DNA of 64,000 nt from JBCCEJ01 sp039030335 (GCA_039030335.1 JBCCEJ010000015.1:18643-82642), one strand, 5' to 3'; shown: positions 1-9,168, counted from the first letter of the stretch. Numbers and translations are program-made. The notes: generated by a model from the sequence alone, not told the origin.

Positions 1-2
1 TT

Positions 3-449
3 CAAGCGCTCGACCTGGTCGGGCGCAAGCTCGGCGCCCACACGGGGCGCTACCTGCGCGGTTTCTTCCATCCGGTAGAGGCGTTTTTGTCCGAGCACGC
101 TGACAACGAGGCGCTCGATGGCATCGTCCAGCCCGTTGCCAAGAGCTTTGGGCGTTTGCAACGGGCGACGGCCTATCTGGCCGAAAGTGGTCTCAACGAC
201 CCGGACGAAGCGGCCGCTGCTGCGACGGATTACCTGAAGCTATTTGGCCTGACGGCGTTCGGGTACGTCTGGGCGCGCGCCGCCCTGGTGGCGAGCCGCC
301 GCCAGGAGGACCCGACCGGGTTCTATGCGGACAAGCTTGCGACGGCCCGATTCTTTGCCGCGCGTATTCTTCCCGGGAGCAGCGCAGCTTTCGGTGCATT
401 GATGGCGGGAGCCGGGAGCATCATGGATTTTCGTGAGGAGGCGTTCTAG
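3..449 (+). CDS. Acyl-CoA dehydrogenase, C-terminal fragment
   Basis: The frame is already open at the left edge (first full codon at base 3) and ends at a TAG at 447-449, so only about 148 C-terminal residues are seen. The sequence is helical and alanine-rich, with the pattern of the extra C-terminal domain of large FadE-type acyl-CoA dehydrogenases (a YLKLFGLTAFGYVWARAAL segment near the end of the bundle). Such enzymes oxidise acyl-CoA to 2-enoyl-CoA with FAD in fatty acid beta-oxidation. The catalytic part lies outside the window, so the substrate cannot be judged. The stop overlaps the GTG start of thrH by one base, which suggests co-transcription. Confidence 0.72.
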   Translation, partial: QALDLVGRKLGAHTGRYLRGFFHPVEAFLSEHADNEALDGIVQPVAKSFGRLQRATAYLAESGLNDPDEAAAAATDYLKLFGLTAFGYVWARAALVASRRQEDPTGFYADKLATARFFAARILPGSSAAFGALMAGAGSIMDFREEAF

Positions 450-1063
450 TGGAAGTTGCGTGTCTGGATCTGGAAGGCGTGCTGATCCCCGAAATCTGGA
501 TCAACGTGGCCGAGCGAACCGGTATCGAGGGCCTCAAGGTCACGACCCGCGATATCGCTGATTACGATGAGCTGATGACCTATCGCCTCCAGATACTCGA
601 CGAGCACAACATCACGCTGCCGGAGATCCAGGCAGTTATCGACACGCTGTCGCCGCTGGACGGCGCTGCCGACTTTCTGAATTGGCTACGTGAACGTTTC
701 CAGGTGCTGATCCTGTCGGACACGTTCTACCAGTTCGCGAGCCCGCTGATGCGCCAGCTCGGTTGGCCGACCCTGTTCTGCCACAAACTCGAAGTTGACG
801 TGCGGGGCAAGATCAAGGACTACACGCTGCGGATGCCCGACCAGAAGCGCGCGAGCGTTGAAGCGCTCAGGCAGATAGAGTTCCGGACCATCGCTGCCGG
901 CGATTCCTACAATGATACGACGATGCTCGGCGCGGCTGATGCCGGCATTCTGTTCTGTCCTCCCGACAACGTCGTACGGGAGTTTCCGCAGTTTCCGGTG
1001 ACTCGCAACTACGACGAGTTGCGGAGCGAGTTCGCCAGGGCGAGCCTGCGCGATGTCACCTGA
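449..1063 (+). CDS. thrH: Bifunctional phosphoserine phosphatase / homoserine phosphotransferase ThrH
   Basis: This is a HAD-superfamily protein of 204 residues, the usual ThrH length. The nucleophile motif is DLEG with D7 and E9 (ThrH has DxE where most HAD phosphatases have DxD). Motif II is SDT at 90-92, the motif III Lys is near 133 and motif IV is GDSYND at 151-156. The family dephosphorylates phosphoserine and can transfer the phosphate to homoserine, linking serine and threonine synthesis in the cytoplasm. The GTG start overlaps the upstream stop by one base. The 3' end overlaps the next gene by 11 bases, so these form one transcription unit. Confidence 0.9.
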   Translation: MEVACLDLEGVLIPEIWINVAERTGIEGLKVTTRDIADYDELMTYRLQILDEHNITLPEIQAVIDTLSPLDGAADFLNWLRERFQVLILSDTFYQFASPLMRQLGWPTLFCHKLEVDVRGKIKDYTLRMPDQKRASVEALRQIEFRTIAAGDSYNDTTMLGAADAGILFCPPDNVVREFPQFPVTRNYDELRSEFARASLRDVT

Positions 1064-1646
1064 AGACGGAACGCCAGGACATGGCGAGAGCAAGACCGCC
1101 GACCGGGCGCGGTCAGGCGACCCGGAAGTTCCGGCCCAAAGGCGTCGGAGCCTCATGCGACGTTGGGGCTACGAACTCATCATCGTAGTCGCCGTGTTCG
1201 CAGGACTGCAGGCGTGGATGAGCCGCGGCGCTGCCTCCGGCGCGGCACCGCCGCTCAGCGGTTTCAGTCTCGACGGTGAAGCGCTCGGCCTGGTCTCCAA
1301 CCCGGACCGGCCTGTACTGGTTCACTTCTGGGCGACGTGGTGCGGCATCTGCAAGTTCATGGATGGCAACATCGCCAACGTTGCCGCCGACCACCCGGTC
1401 ATCACAGTCGCGCTGAGTTCGGGCGGCGTGGAGCCCGTCAGCAGCCACCTGCGCGATCGGGATCTGCAGATGCCGGTGCTGTTGGATGATAGTGGCGAAA
1501 TCGGCCGGCGTTGGGGCGTGCGTGGAGTACCCACGTCTTTCCTCATTGACACGAATGGCCAGATCCGTAACGTCACCGTGGGATTCACAACCGAACTCGG
1601 CTTGCGTGCGCGCCTGCTGTGGCTGCGCTACTTCGGCGCAGCGTAG
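1053..1646 (+). CDS. Membrane-anchored thioredoxin-like protein disulfide oxidoreductase (ScsD/TlpA type)
   Basis: A 197-residue protein with a hydrophilic N-terminal tail, one membrane segment at about residues 40-57, and a periplasmic thioredoxin fold. The redox motif is WCGIC (C97 and C100) and the cis-proline is P160 in a GVPTSF motif. Proteins of this TlpA/ScsD type act in the periplasm as thiol reductants or oxidants, for example in cytochrome c maturation or copper tolerance. The ATG at 1053 overlaps thrH by 11 bases. A second Met at residue 35 (base 1155), just before the membrane helix, would be an equally sensible start. The partner protein is not in the window. Confidence 0.82.
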   Translation: MSPEDGTPGHGESKTADRARSGDPEVPAQRRRSLMRRWGYELIIVVAVFAGLQAWMSRGAASGAAPPLSGFSLDGEALGLVSNPDRPVLVHFWATWCGICKFMDGNIANVAADHPVITVALSSGGVEPVSSHLRDRDLQMPVLLDDSGEIGRRWGVRGVPTSFLIDTNGQIRNVTVGFTTELGLRARLLWLRYFGAA

Positions 1647-1730
1647 CCACCGTATTGCATCGCCGCTTAAGACGCGCTGCGCAATCGCGGCACCGTGCGC
1701 GGAGTCGATTCGACCAGCCGGAGTGCAGCG

Positions 1731-4010
1731 TCAGGCGCGCAGGCGACGGGCCCGTCCGACATACTCCCCCTGCGCATAGTCGACTCCCATTCGCGCCAGC
1801 GTCTCCGCGGTTTGCTGATCGCCCACGTACTCGGCGACGGTGCGCAGGCCAAGGCGATGCGCGAGACGGTTGATCGAATCGACCATGGTGCGGTCTACCG
1901 CATCGCGCTGCATCTCGACGATAAAACTCCCATCGATCTTCAAGACGTCGGCCGGCAGATTCTTGAGATAGCCATAGGTGCTGAAGCCGGCCCCAAAGTC
2001 GTCTAGGGCAATGGAGCAGCCAAGCGCACGCAGGTCGGTCAGCAACTGGCTGACTGGCGCCAGTTCCGCCAAGACTGACGATTCAGTAACCTCGAGGCAC
2101 AGTCTCGCGGCGAACGTGGGGTGAAGCGCGATCGTCTCCAGCAGGCTCGCGCGAAAATCCGCGTCGGACAATGACTGGGGCGAGACGTTGAGCGCGATTA
2201 CACCAAACGACTGTAGCTCGGAATCCGGGTCGCCGAGGGCCGTTAAGGTATGTTCGAGAACCCAACGGTCGACGCGCGGCATCAGATGATGGCGTTCGGC
2301 CGCGCCCAGGAAATGTTCCGGTGCCCAGATTTGACCGCCCTGGTCTTCAAGGCGTAACAGCAACTCTGCGCGCTCTGGCAAGCCTTCCTGCAGCGCGGCG
2401 ATCGGCTGCAGGAACACGAGGAGGCGGTCGTCGGCCAGCGCGTCTTTCAATTCTGCCGTCCAGCGCTGCGAAGTTCCTTCGTGGCGGGTCATCGGGTCCT
2501 CTTCCGCATACCAGTTGACCCGGTTGCCACCGCGTCGCCTCGCTATGCTGCGCGCGACCGACGCCTGCGCCAGCAGTGCTTCCCCGTCGAGCGGCGGCGT
2601 CGGCAGCACCACCGCACCGACACTGGCGGTAATCGTATGGCCGTTTTCCGTGGCGGCCGGTTGGTTGGGTACACCGCCGACGATCGTGTGCAGGGCTTCT
2701 ACGGCTGCGCGAAGATCGGACTCGGTATCGCCATGAAGCAGGAGAGCGAATACATCCTGGCCAAGGCTGTAGAGGCCGTCCTCAGGTTCGAGTTGGCGTT
2801 GCATCGCATTGCTGATATCGCGCAGCAACGCACTGGCGGCGTTGTAGCCAAGTCCGTCGGCTACGGTCTTGAAATGATCGAGATCCAGGATGCAAAGGGC
2901 CATGGGCCGCGGCATGTCGACTGTACGTGCGAGCGCGATACGCAATTGGGCAAGACCCGGCAAGCCGGTGATCTGATCGTGGGTTGCATAGAACTCGGCC
3001 AACCGCTCCGTATCACGCCACTCGCTGATGTCATCGATCCAGACCAGGACGGTGCCGTCGCCGTTTGGCGCGATAGAACCACTGACAGGGCAGGCGAGGC
3101 CGGAAGGCTGTGCCACCACGCCGGCGCCTGAAGGGAGATCGTGCGTCTGGTGACGCCCGGCACAACGCTCGATATGCCGGGTGAAGGACGCGTCGCTACC
3201 CGCTGCTGAATCCTCGCTGTACATGCGCAGATGCGCGTCGATGGATGCGCCGGTGAGCGCGCTGACGGACAAACCCACGAAGTCGGCCGCTGCCGCGTTG
3301 ACGCTCTGGATCGTACCGGCAGTGTCGCAGACGACGATGAGGGAGCGGCTGCGCCTTGCCGCCGCGGCCATGAGGCGATCAGGCGCTAACGCCGCGGCGG
3401 CTACACGACCCTGCAACTCGGCGATGACGGCTTCTGCTTCCCGATGGTCGAACACAGCTTCGCCGCGCCTTAGTCGCGCGTGCCAAAGCCGTTCACCCGC
3501 CCACCACAGCGCCCCGCCCAGCAGCGGCCATACGATCGCTTCAGGCGTGCCAGTCAGCGCCAGAACTGTGCCTGGCGCCGCGCCGCCCGCAGCCCATAGG
3601 GCAGCGTCGTGACGCCGGTTCGCGGCCCAGGGCAGCCATGCGATCAGCATGCCGGCGGCGCAAACGGCTGATACCTGGAGTCCAAAGGCGCCGGCCGAGA
3701 CGGCCATCAGGGGCGTCACAATGCGCGCCACGCTGCGTTGCTGACCGGCAGCAGCGAGTAGCGTCAGGCACGCGGCAACGGCGACCGACGCTCCGCTCGC
3801 GCCGCCGAGCTGCGTGCCGATCACCAGGAGTACGAAGGTCGCGACGACGGCGTGGTAGCGATCCCCCGCGCTCCCGGCAGTTGCGTGTTGTTCGGCGAAG
3901 GCGGCGCGACGGTGAATCCCGCGCGCGGCGGGCACTGCCGTCGGGCCCGGACTTTCTGTGAGCTGAGGGTTTCCGGCGTCAGGCGCTTTCGGTGTGTGGT
4001 TGGTGTGCAT
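1731..4010 (-). CDS. Membrane-bound PAS-GGDEF-EAL protein with degenerate GGDEF site, probable c-di-GMP phosphodiesterase
   Basis: About 759 residues. From the N-terminus: a proline/alanine-rich lead, several hydrophobic segments (roughly 55-170), a PAS region (about 210-340), a GGDEF-like domain (about 345-505) and an EAL domain (about 520-755). The GGDEF signature reads LGQDVF, so the diguanylate cyclase half is probably inactive or a GTP sensor. The EAL half keeps its metal and catalytic pattern: ELLLR at the EAL position, ALNVSP, CLEVTES, DDFGAGFS, LKIDGSF, AEYV and AQGEYVG. The likely role is hydrolysis of cyclic di-GMP at the inner membrane in response to a PAS ligand. ATG at 4010 is preferred over TTG at 4016, two codons upstream. 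Confidence 0.88.
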   Translation of the reverse strand: MHTNHTPKAPDAGNPQLTESPGPTAVPAARGIHRRAAFAEQHATAGSAGDRYHAVVATFVLLVIGTQLGGASGASVAVAACLTLLAAAGQQRSVARIVTPLMAVSAGAFGLQVSAVCAAGMLIAWLPWAANRRHDAALWAAGGAAPGTVLALTGTPEAIVWPLLGGALWWAGERLWHARLRRGEAVFDHREAEAVIAELQGRVAAAALAPDRLMAAAARRSRSLIVVCDTAGTIQSVNAAAADFVGLSVSALTGASIDAHLRMYSEDSAAGSDASFTRHIERCAGRHQTHDLPSGAGVVAQPSGLACPVSGSIAPNGDGTVLVWIDDISEWRDTERLAEFYATHDQITGLPGLAQLRIALARTVDMPRPMALCILDLDHFKTVADGLGYNAASALLRDISNAMQRQLEPEDGLYSLGQDVFALLLHGDTESDLRAAVEALHTIVGGVPNQPAATENGHTITASVGAVVLPTPPLDGEALLAQASVARSIARRRGGNRVNWYAEEDPMTRHEGTSQRWTAELKDALADDRLLVFLQPIAALQEGLPERAELLLRLEDQGGQIWAPEHFLGAAERHHLMPRVDRWVLEHTLTALGDPDSELQSFGVIALNVSPQSLSDADFRASLLETIALHPTFAARLCLEVTESSVLAELAPVSQLLTDLRALGCSIALDDFGAGFSTYGYLKNLPADVLKIDGSFIVEMQRDAVDRTMVDSINRLAHRLGLRTVAEYVGDQQTAETLARMGVDYAQGEYVGRARRLRA

Positions 4011-4020
4011 ATCCAATTGG

Positions 4021-4782
4021 TCAGTTAGTGACTGCGCGAGCCGCTCCGAGCACGCGAGCGACGTCGATCAGGACCGCTGCAAGAAGCTGTTGACCGACGT
4101 GCCGTGTCGCGAGATCGGGTCGGCCCATAACGCCTGTCGGCGTATACGTTCGGGGGCCTGGCGTGCGCGATAGTGGCCCGCTACCGAGTGATTCATCCCA
4201 CGGCTGCGCGCGTTCCAGAGCGACGCGGTCCGGCGCGATGGCCAGCATGACGGAAGTTTCTGCCTCATCGGCGTGTCCACCGTGGCACTGGCTGCACAGC
4301 ATTGCACGGGTCCGGCTGGCATCCGGGCCGCGATTGGTGTGCACTACCAAGGTAGAGTCACCTCGTGATTCCACCAGCGCATCGAGTGGTGCAATGGTCG
4401 ATATACCGGTATTCAGAAGCAGCGCCGGTATCTGGTGATAAGGCGCAATCGAATCCAGTATCGCCGCGACCGATGCGGTGAACGCCTCGGCTGGCACGCT
4501 GGTACTGCCGGGGTAGTCCAGGAACGCTGGATAGTGGCCATAGGTCAAGGTCGGCCAGACCAACACGGGCCAGCGTGCGGCGAGCGCCGAGCCAAGCCAG
4601 TCGGCCTGGACAGCGTCGGTGCACACGGGCAGGTGCCAGCCGTGTTCTTTGGCCGCCGCGCCGATCGGCAGCACCGGGCGTAGGCCGGCTTCCAGGCCGG
4701 CAGCGATGAAGGTCCAGTCGTGCTCAGCTACACAGCTACCGCGTCTGCGCATGGTGCTAAAGCACCGGTACCGCGAACGCAT
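4021..4782 (-). CDS. Creatininase-family amidohydrolase
   Basis: The family pattern is clear: PIGAAAKEHGWHLP followed by a TD (metal ligand region), a GHYPAFLDYPGST stretch, and GHADEAETS near the C-terminal third. Creatininase-fold enzymes are metal-dependent amidohydrolases acting on cyclic or N-substituted amides. In many members a second HGGN motif provides a ligand after a glycine-rich loop, but here that position reads NTGIST, so the site differs from classic creatininase and the substrate is unknown. Candidate starts are GTG at 4809, ATG at 4782 and ATG at 4752. ATG 4782 is a compromise. The gene follows the EAL gene start closely but is transcribed towards it, with 10 bases between. 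Confidence 0.7.
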   Translation of the reverse strand: MRSRYRCFSTMRRRGSCVAEHDWTFIAAGLEAGLRPVLPIGAAAKEHGWHLPVCTDAVQADWLGSALAARWPVLVWPTLTYGHYPAFLDYPGSTSVPAEAFTASVAAILDSIAPYHQIPALLLNTGISTIAPLDALVESRGDSTLVVHTNRGPDASRTRAMLCSQCHGGHADEAETSVMLAIAPDRVALERAQPWDESLGSGPLSRTPGPRTYTPTGVMGRPDLATRHVGQQLLAAVLIDVARVLGAARAVTN

Positions 4783-4905
4783 GACCGGGCCCGCGACGGC
4801 GCCCCACACGGTCCGCGACTGGGAGGACGGTTGGCATCTGCGGTACCGGCATAATCATGGTCGCTCAGTGGCAAGCTCCAAAAACTCAAGGGAAGGCGCG
4901 CTCCC

Positions 4906-5454
4906 ATGTCGGATTATATGCGGCTCGATTGGTCCGCGCTGTCGGTTCCTGCGCGGGTCGTCGTGATCGCCGATACGCACGCGGCGTTGGATCCGCATGT
5001 TGCCGAGGCGCTGGCGAGTGCGGATGCGGTGATACATGCCGGAGATGTTGGCGGCGATGCGGTGCTTGCAGCGATGGAAGCCGCGTCGTCGCGACACGTC
5101 GCGGTCCGCGGCAACAACGACGTGGCGTCCAAATGGCGTGGTGCTGGCGACCCCGGGCGCCTGCCGCTCCAAGCGTCGATCGAGCTGCCGGGCGGTGATC
5201 TCGTCGTGGTGCACGGCCACTTGCACAACCCCGCCGCGCGGCGTCACGCGGTTTTGCGCCGTGCCTTCCCGCACGCCCGTGCAGTCGTTTACGGACACTC
5301 TCATCGACAGGTCTGCGAACGCGGTGGCACACCTTGGCTACTGAATCCGGGTGCGGCGGGACGTGCCCGCACGTTCGGCGGTGCAGGCTGGCTGTGGCTG
5401 AGCGTGAGTGCGCATGGGGCGTGGACCGTGGAGGCCTGTCGCGCGCCGCCCTGA
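4906..5454 (+). CDS. YfcE/MJ0936-type metallophosphoesterase
   Basis: A 182-residue calcineurin-like phosphoesterase with the full dinuclear metal set: DTH (D23, H25), GD (D47), GNND (69-72), HGH (103-105) and GHSH (129-132). The order and the short length match the YfcE family, which cleaves phosphodiesters such as bis-pNPP in vitro; natural substrates are mostly unknown. It starts about 120 bases from the divergent creatininase-family gene and is followed by a small exported protein. No signal peptide is seen, so it should be cytoplasmic. Confidence 0.85.
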   Translation: MSDYMRLDWSALSVPARVVVIADTHAALDPHVAEALASADAVIHAGDVGGDAVLAAMEAASSRHVAVRGNNDVASKWRGAGDPGRLPLQASIELPGGDLVVVHGHLHNPAARRHAVLRRAFPHARAVVYGHSHRQVCERGGTPWLLNPGAAGRARTFGGAGWLWLSVSAHGAWTVEACRAPP

Positions 5455-5593
5455 CGGTAGCGCCCGTGCGCGCTAATGACGCTCATTGTGAGAGACTGCG
5501 CGAGGTCGTGGCGCGACGCTGAGACCGTGACCTGGCGTCAGTGCCCGGGCGAAGGCGCGCAGGGTTATCGTGGAATCGCTGTTGAGGTTCTCT

Positions 5594-6001
5594 ATGAAGT
5601 TGAGGTCGAATTGGTTCGTGGCCCTGATGGGCAGCTGCCTGCTGGGACTGAGCAGCACCAGTGGTGCCAATGATGTCGCCGTAGAACATGCCAGATTTAC
5701 GCTCAGCGGCGGAAAATGGGCTGCCAGCGTACGGTTGCGTCATGCGGATACCGGCTGGAAGCACTACGCAGATGCGTGGCGCGTGGTCGGCGTTGATGGA
5801 ACTGTGTTCGGTAAGCGCGTGTTACATCATCCCCATGAAAACGAACAGCCGTTCACACGCAGCCTGTCCGGCATCTCGATTCCGGCATCGGCGTCGGTGG
5901 TATTTGTGGAAGCACACGACAGCGTCCACGGATGGAGCCCCGATCGTATTCGCGTTGACCTGAATGTGGCGCGGGGCGAGCGCTTCGAAGTGCGACGCTG
6001 A
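5594..6001 (+). CDS. Small exported protein of unknown function
   Basis: A 135-residue protein beginning with a typical Sec signal peptide: Met-Lys-Leu-Arg, a hydrophobic core to about residue 22, then an SGAND-type cleavage region. The rest is a compact beta-rich domain with many His and Trp residues (GWKHYADAW, HHPHENEQPF, HGWSPD). It should be periplasmic. I do not recognise the family. A frame upstream starts at GTG 5570, but the signal peptide fits ATG 5594 best. It ends 14 bases before the glycosyltransferase gene, so the two may be co-transcribed. Confidence 0.6.
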   Translation: MKLRSNWFVALMGSCLLGLSSTSGANDVAVEHARFTLSGGKWAASVRLRHADTGWKHYADAWRVVGVDGTVFGKRVLHHPHENEQPFTRSLSGISIPASASVVFVEAHDSVHGWSPDRIRVDLNVARGERFEVRR

Positions 6002-6015
6002 GCCTGGGTCCAGTC

Positions 6016-7260
6016 ATGCCGGCGCACGGTCGGCGTTTGTTCTTCGTCAACCGATTCTACGCCCCAGACCAGTCGGCGACGGCGCGTATGTTGACCGGTG
6101 TCGCGGAGGGTCTGTCCGCGCGCGGGCATCGGGTACATGTCGTAACCTCGCGTCTTCGGGCTGACGACGCGCAAGCTGAATTGCTGCCCGAGGAGGTCGT
6201 CAACGGCGTTTCGGTACACCGGATCTGGAGTACGAGATTCGGGCGCGCGGCACTCAAAACCCGCTTACTCGACTACCTGAGTTTCCACTGGTCCGCCCGT
6301 CGCGTGGTGGCGAGCCTCGCGCAGTTCGGCGACGTCGTGGTCGCCAAGACCGATCCGCCGTTGCTCGGCGTCAATCTTCAGCGCGGGCTGGGCCAGTACA
6401 CCCATATGAACTGGGTTCAGGACGTGTTCCCCGAACTGGCTCAGCGCACAGGGGTGATGCGTTGTGAGTCACGGCTTTACGCGTGGCTGTTGGATGCGCG
6501 CAACCGCAATCTGCTGAGCGCCGCCGGGAACGTCGTGCTCGGCGACAGCATGCTGGCAACTCTTAAGCGGGCCGCTCCGCATGCCAGGCTAACCGTGATT
6601 CCGAACTGGTCGGGCGACCTGCGCCTCGAGTCCGGGGCACGGGGGAGCGCGGGTCGCTCAGCGGAACACGATGTTGCGTTGACCGTGCCAGCCGCCGGAC
6701 TGAGCGTCATGTACGCCGGTAATCTCGGTCGCGTACACGACTTCGATACGGTTCTCGACGCTGCGCAGCTGCTATCTGCGGCACCGTCCACCGCGGTCGC
6801 GCCGATCCGTTTCGAACTCGTTGGCGATGGCGCCCAGAGGGCTTCGTTGGAGCGGGCCGTCGCCACCAGGAACCTCACCAACGTCGGGTTCCGTGACCCG
6901 GTACCCGAATCCGGCCTGCCCGACATGTTAGCGTCCGCCGACGTGCATTTGGTGACGCTAACTCCAGACTTGGAAGGACTGGTGACGCCGAGCAAGTATT
7001 ACGGAATTCTGGCGGTTGGCCGACCTGTTGCTTACATCGGTGGGGCGGACGCGGATATCGCCGCCGAGGTAGTTGCCGAAGGGGCGGGCATAGCCACGCC
7101 GGCCGGTGCACCGGCGCAACTTGCTTCGGCGCTGCTCGCCCTGGCGGCCGATGCGCCACGCGTGCGCCAGATGGGCGAGCGTGCCCGTGGATTGTTTCTG
7201 AAACGCTATCGCCTCGAGCACTGTCTCGACTCCTGGGAACAGCTGCTCGCGCAAATTTGA
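6016..7260 (+). CDS. Family 4 glycosyltransferase (WbuB-like)
   Basis: A 414-residue two-domain GT-B glycosyltransferase. The N-terminal half has the NRFYAPDQSATARM region and a GHRVHVVTS strand typical of GT4 acceptor domains. The C-terminal half has GNLGRVHDFDTVLDAA, LVGDGAQRA and a YGILAVGRPVAYIG stretch that belongs to the nucleotide-sugar site. WbuB-like enzymes add an amino sugar to lipid-linked intermediates in O-antigen or exopolysaccharide synthesis at the cytoplasmic membrane. It overlaps or abuts the WecA-like gene, which would make the undecaprenyl-diphospho-sugar acceptor, so they are likely successive steps of one pathway. Confidence 0.82.
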   Translation: MPAHGRRLFFVNRFYAPDQSATARMLTGVAEGLSARGHRVHVVTSRLRADDAQAELLPEEVVNGVSVHRIWSTRFGRAALKTRLLDYLSFHWSARRVVASLAQFGDVVVAKTDPPLLGVNLQRGLGQYTHMNWVQDVFPELAQRTGVMRCESRLYAWLLDARNRNLLSAAGNVVLGDSMLATLKRAAPHARLTVIPNWSGDLRLESGARGSAGRSAEHDVALTVPAAGLSVMYAGNLGRVHDFDTVLDAAQLLSAAPSTAVAPIRFELVGDGAQRASLERAVATRNLTNVGFRDPVPESGLPDMLASADVHLVTLTPDLEGLVTPSKYYGILAVGRPVAYIGGADADIAAEVVAEGAGIATPAGAPAQLASALLALAADAPRVRQMGERARGLFLKRYRLEHCLDSWEQLLAQI

Positions 7261-7280
7261 CGTCGACGACCCGGAGCCGC

Positions 7281-8366
7281 ATGAGTCATTCGCACCCGTA
7301 TGTCCTGATCGCAGCCCTCGCGTTGCTGGCGACGGCCGGTTTGATCGCACTGCTTCGACCGGTGGCAGGCCGGCTTGGCTGGCTCGACGAGCCGGGTGCC
7401 CACAAGACGCATGACAGCGCAGTCCCGGTGACCGGCGGTATCGCCATGTTCCTGGTGTTCGCCGTTGCGCTGTTGCTGGTGAACCCGGCGATGAAGCATC
7501 TCTGGACCCTGGTCGCCGCGGCCGCTGCGCTCGTGGTGGTCGGGGCATTGGACGATCGTTATCAGTTGTCGTACCGGTGGCGTTTCATGGCGCAGACGGC
7601 TGCCGGTCTCGTCATGACGTTGGGAGCTGACACTGCGCTGCGCGATATGGGATATCTGCAGTGGGACCATAGCCTTACCGAAACTGGCCTGTGGCAGGTA
7701 CCGCTGACGGTATTTTGCGTCGTCGGCGTGATCAATGCTCTCAACATGCTGGATGGCCTGGATGGACTGGCGGGTACGGTAGCGTTGATCGCGGCAGCGG
7801 CGCTCGCGTGGTTTGCGTTCACTGGCGGCCGCGACGCGGACGGTGTGGTGCTGCTGGTGCTCGCGGCGGTCCTGGCCGGATTCCTCAGCTGGAATTGGCG
7901 CCTGCCGGGACGGCGCCGCGCACGGGTATTCATGGGCGATGCGGGTAGCCTGTCAGTCGGCTTCGTGCTGGCGTGGTTCGTCGTCAGCCTGAGTCAGTTG
8001 GAAGACGGCACGCGTGCGATGTTGCCGGTGCAAGCATTATGGGTGCTGTGCGTGCCATTGATGGACACGGTCCGGCTACTCGTATGGCGCGCGGCCTATG
8101 GGACCGGTCCCTTCAAACCCGATCGCCAGCATCTGCATCATGTACTGCAGCGGCGCGGCTGGTCTCATGGACAGGCAGCGGCAACGGTGATCGCGCTGCA
8201 CGCGACCGGGGTTATCGCAGGTCTCGTGGCGCCAGGGTACGGCGTCTCAGAGTTCGCCATGTTCTATGCCTTCATGGCGCTGTTCTTTTGCTACGCGGTC
8301 GCGCTCGGATGGGAATTTGATCGACAGCACGGGTTTTCCGGCGCCACGCAGCCGGTGGTCTCATAG
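7281..8366 (+). CDS. MraY/WecA-family polyprenyl-phosphate sugar-1-phosphate transferase
   Basis: A polytopic membrane protein (about 361 residues, some ten hydrophobic segments) of the family that moves a sugar-1-phosphate from a UDP-sugar to undecaprenyl phosphate. Visible landmarks are WLDEPGAHKTH, GALDDR (Asp pair), NALNMLDGLDG, FMGDAGS and a C-terminal PDRQHLHHVLQRRG, the histidine motif of WecA rather than MraY. This step starts O-antigen, common antigen or exopolysaccharide assembly. A TTG at 7257 overlaps the glycosyltransferase stop. ATG 7281, just before the first helix, is preferred. The gene is convergent with lpxH. Confidence 0.85.
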   Translation: MSHSHPYVLIAALALLATAGLIALLRPVAGRLGWLDEPGAHKTHDSAVPVTGGIAMFLVFAVALLLVNPAMKHLWTLVAAAAALVVVGALDDRYQLSYRWRFMAQTAAGLVMTLGADTALRDMGYLQWDHSLTETGLWQVPLTVFCVVGVINALNMLDGLDGLAGTVALIAAAALAWFAFTGGRDADGVVLLVLAAVLAGFLSWNWRLPGRRRARVFMGDAGSLSVGFVLAWFVVSLSQLEDGTRAMLPVQALWVLCVPLMDTVRLLVWRAAYGTGPFKPDRQHLHHVLQRRGWSHGQAAATVIALHATGVIAGLVAPGYGVSEFAMFYAFMALFFCYAVALGWEFDRQHGFSGATQPVVS

Positions 8367-8395
8367 TCGTTCGCAACGTTGTGCACAGACAGCCG

Positions 8396-9136
8396 CTACC
8401 CGAGCAGACCCGCGGCTTCGGACGCCGCTACTCGGGTCAGACGGTCGTCGGCGAAGACCAGCACGGATTCCTGTTCGAACCAGTCGCCCAACACAAAGCG
8501 CTGACGGGCGCGGTCACCGATGTGGTGAACGTGATCCTTGGGACGATGCGTATGTCCGTGGATGAGCCAGTCGGCATCGTGTGCGATCAGCATTTCCTCC
8601 ACGGCACCGTCATTGACGTCCATGATGGCATGGGCTTTGTGAGCGACCGCCTGGCGGGAGGTTTCTGCAAGCCTGAGTGCTTCCTGTGCGCGCTCGGCCA
8701 GACTTAGCGACAGAAACGCGCGCTGATTTTCCGGTGACCGGGAGTAGGCGCGAAAGGCCTGATAGTCGGTGTCGTCGATGCAGAGTTCATCGCCGTGGCA
8801 CAGCACGACGCGGCGTCCACCGAGGTCGATACGATGCACTTCGGGGAGTAACGCACTGCCGGTTTGCTCGGCGAACGCCGCACCGAGCAGGAAATCGTGA
8901 TTGCCATGCCCTGCGAATATGCGCGTACCGGCTGCGGCGAGATCGGCCAGCGCGTGGACAACTTCGCCGTGGGGCGGCCTGACGTCGTCGTCACCCAGCC
9001 ATGCGTCGAATGTGTCGCCGAGCAGATAGAGCGTTTCGGCGCGACTATGCATAGCTGCGAGGAAGTTGATGAATGCCATCGTCGCGCGCGGCGCGCGTAC
9101 GCCCGCATGCACGTCCGCGACAAACACGTGCGCCAT
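8396..9136 (-). CDS. lpxH: UDP-2,3-diacylglucosamine diphosphatase LpxH
   Basis: A 246-residue calcineurin-like phosphoesterase. It cleaves UDP-2,3-diacylglucosamine to lipid X and UMP, the fourth step of lipid A synthesis, at the inner face of the membrane. Motifs are ADVHAG (D8, H10), LLGDTFDAWLGDD (D41), GHGNHDFLLG (N79, H80), CHGDELCIDDTDYQAFR and IHGHTHRP. The CIDDTDYQAFR segment is specific to LpxH rather than to general phosphoesterases. It lies 32 bases after ppiB in a ppiA-ppiB-lpxH run; ppiB-lpxH adjacency is common in gammaproteobacteria. Confidence 0.92.
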   Translation of the reverse strand: MAHVFVADVHAGVRAPRATMAFINFLAAMHSRAETLYLLGDTFDAWLGDDDVRPPHGEVVHALADLAAAGTRIFAGHGNHDFLLGAAFAEQTGSALLPEVHRIDLGGRRVVLCHGDELCIDDTDYQAFRAYSRSPENQRAFLSLSLAERAQEALRLAETSRQAVAHKAHAIMDVNDGAVEEMLIAHDADWLIHGHTHRPKDHVHHIGDRARQRFVLGDWFEQESVLVFADDRLTRVAASEAAGLLG

Positions 9137-9168
9137 CGCGTTACGCTTCCCGGGACGGTCGGGTCACC

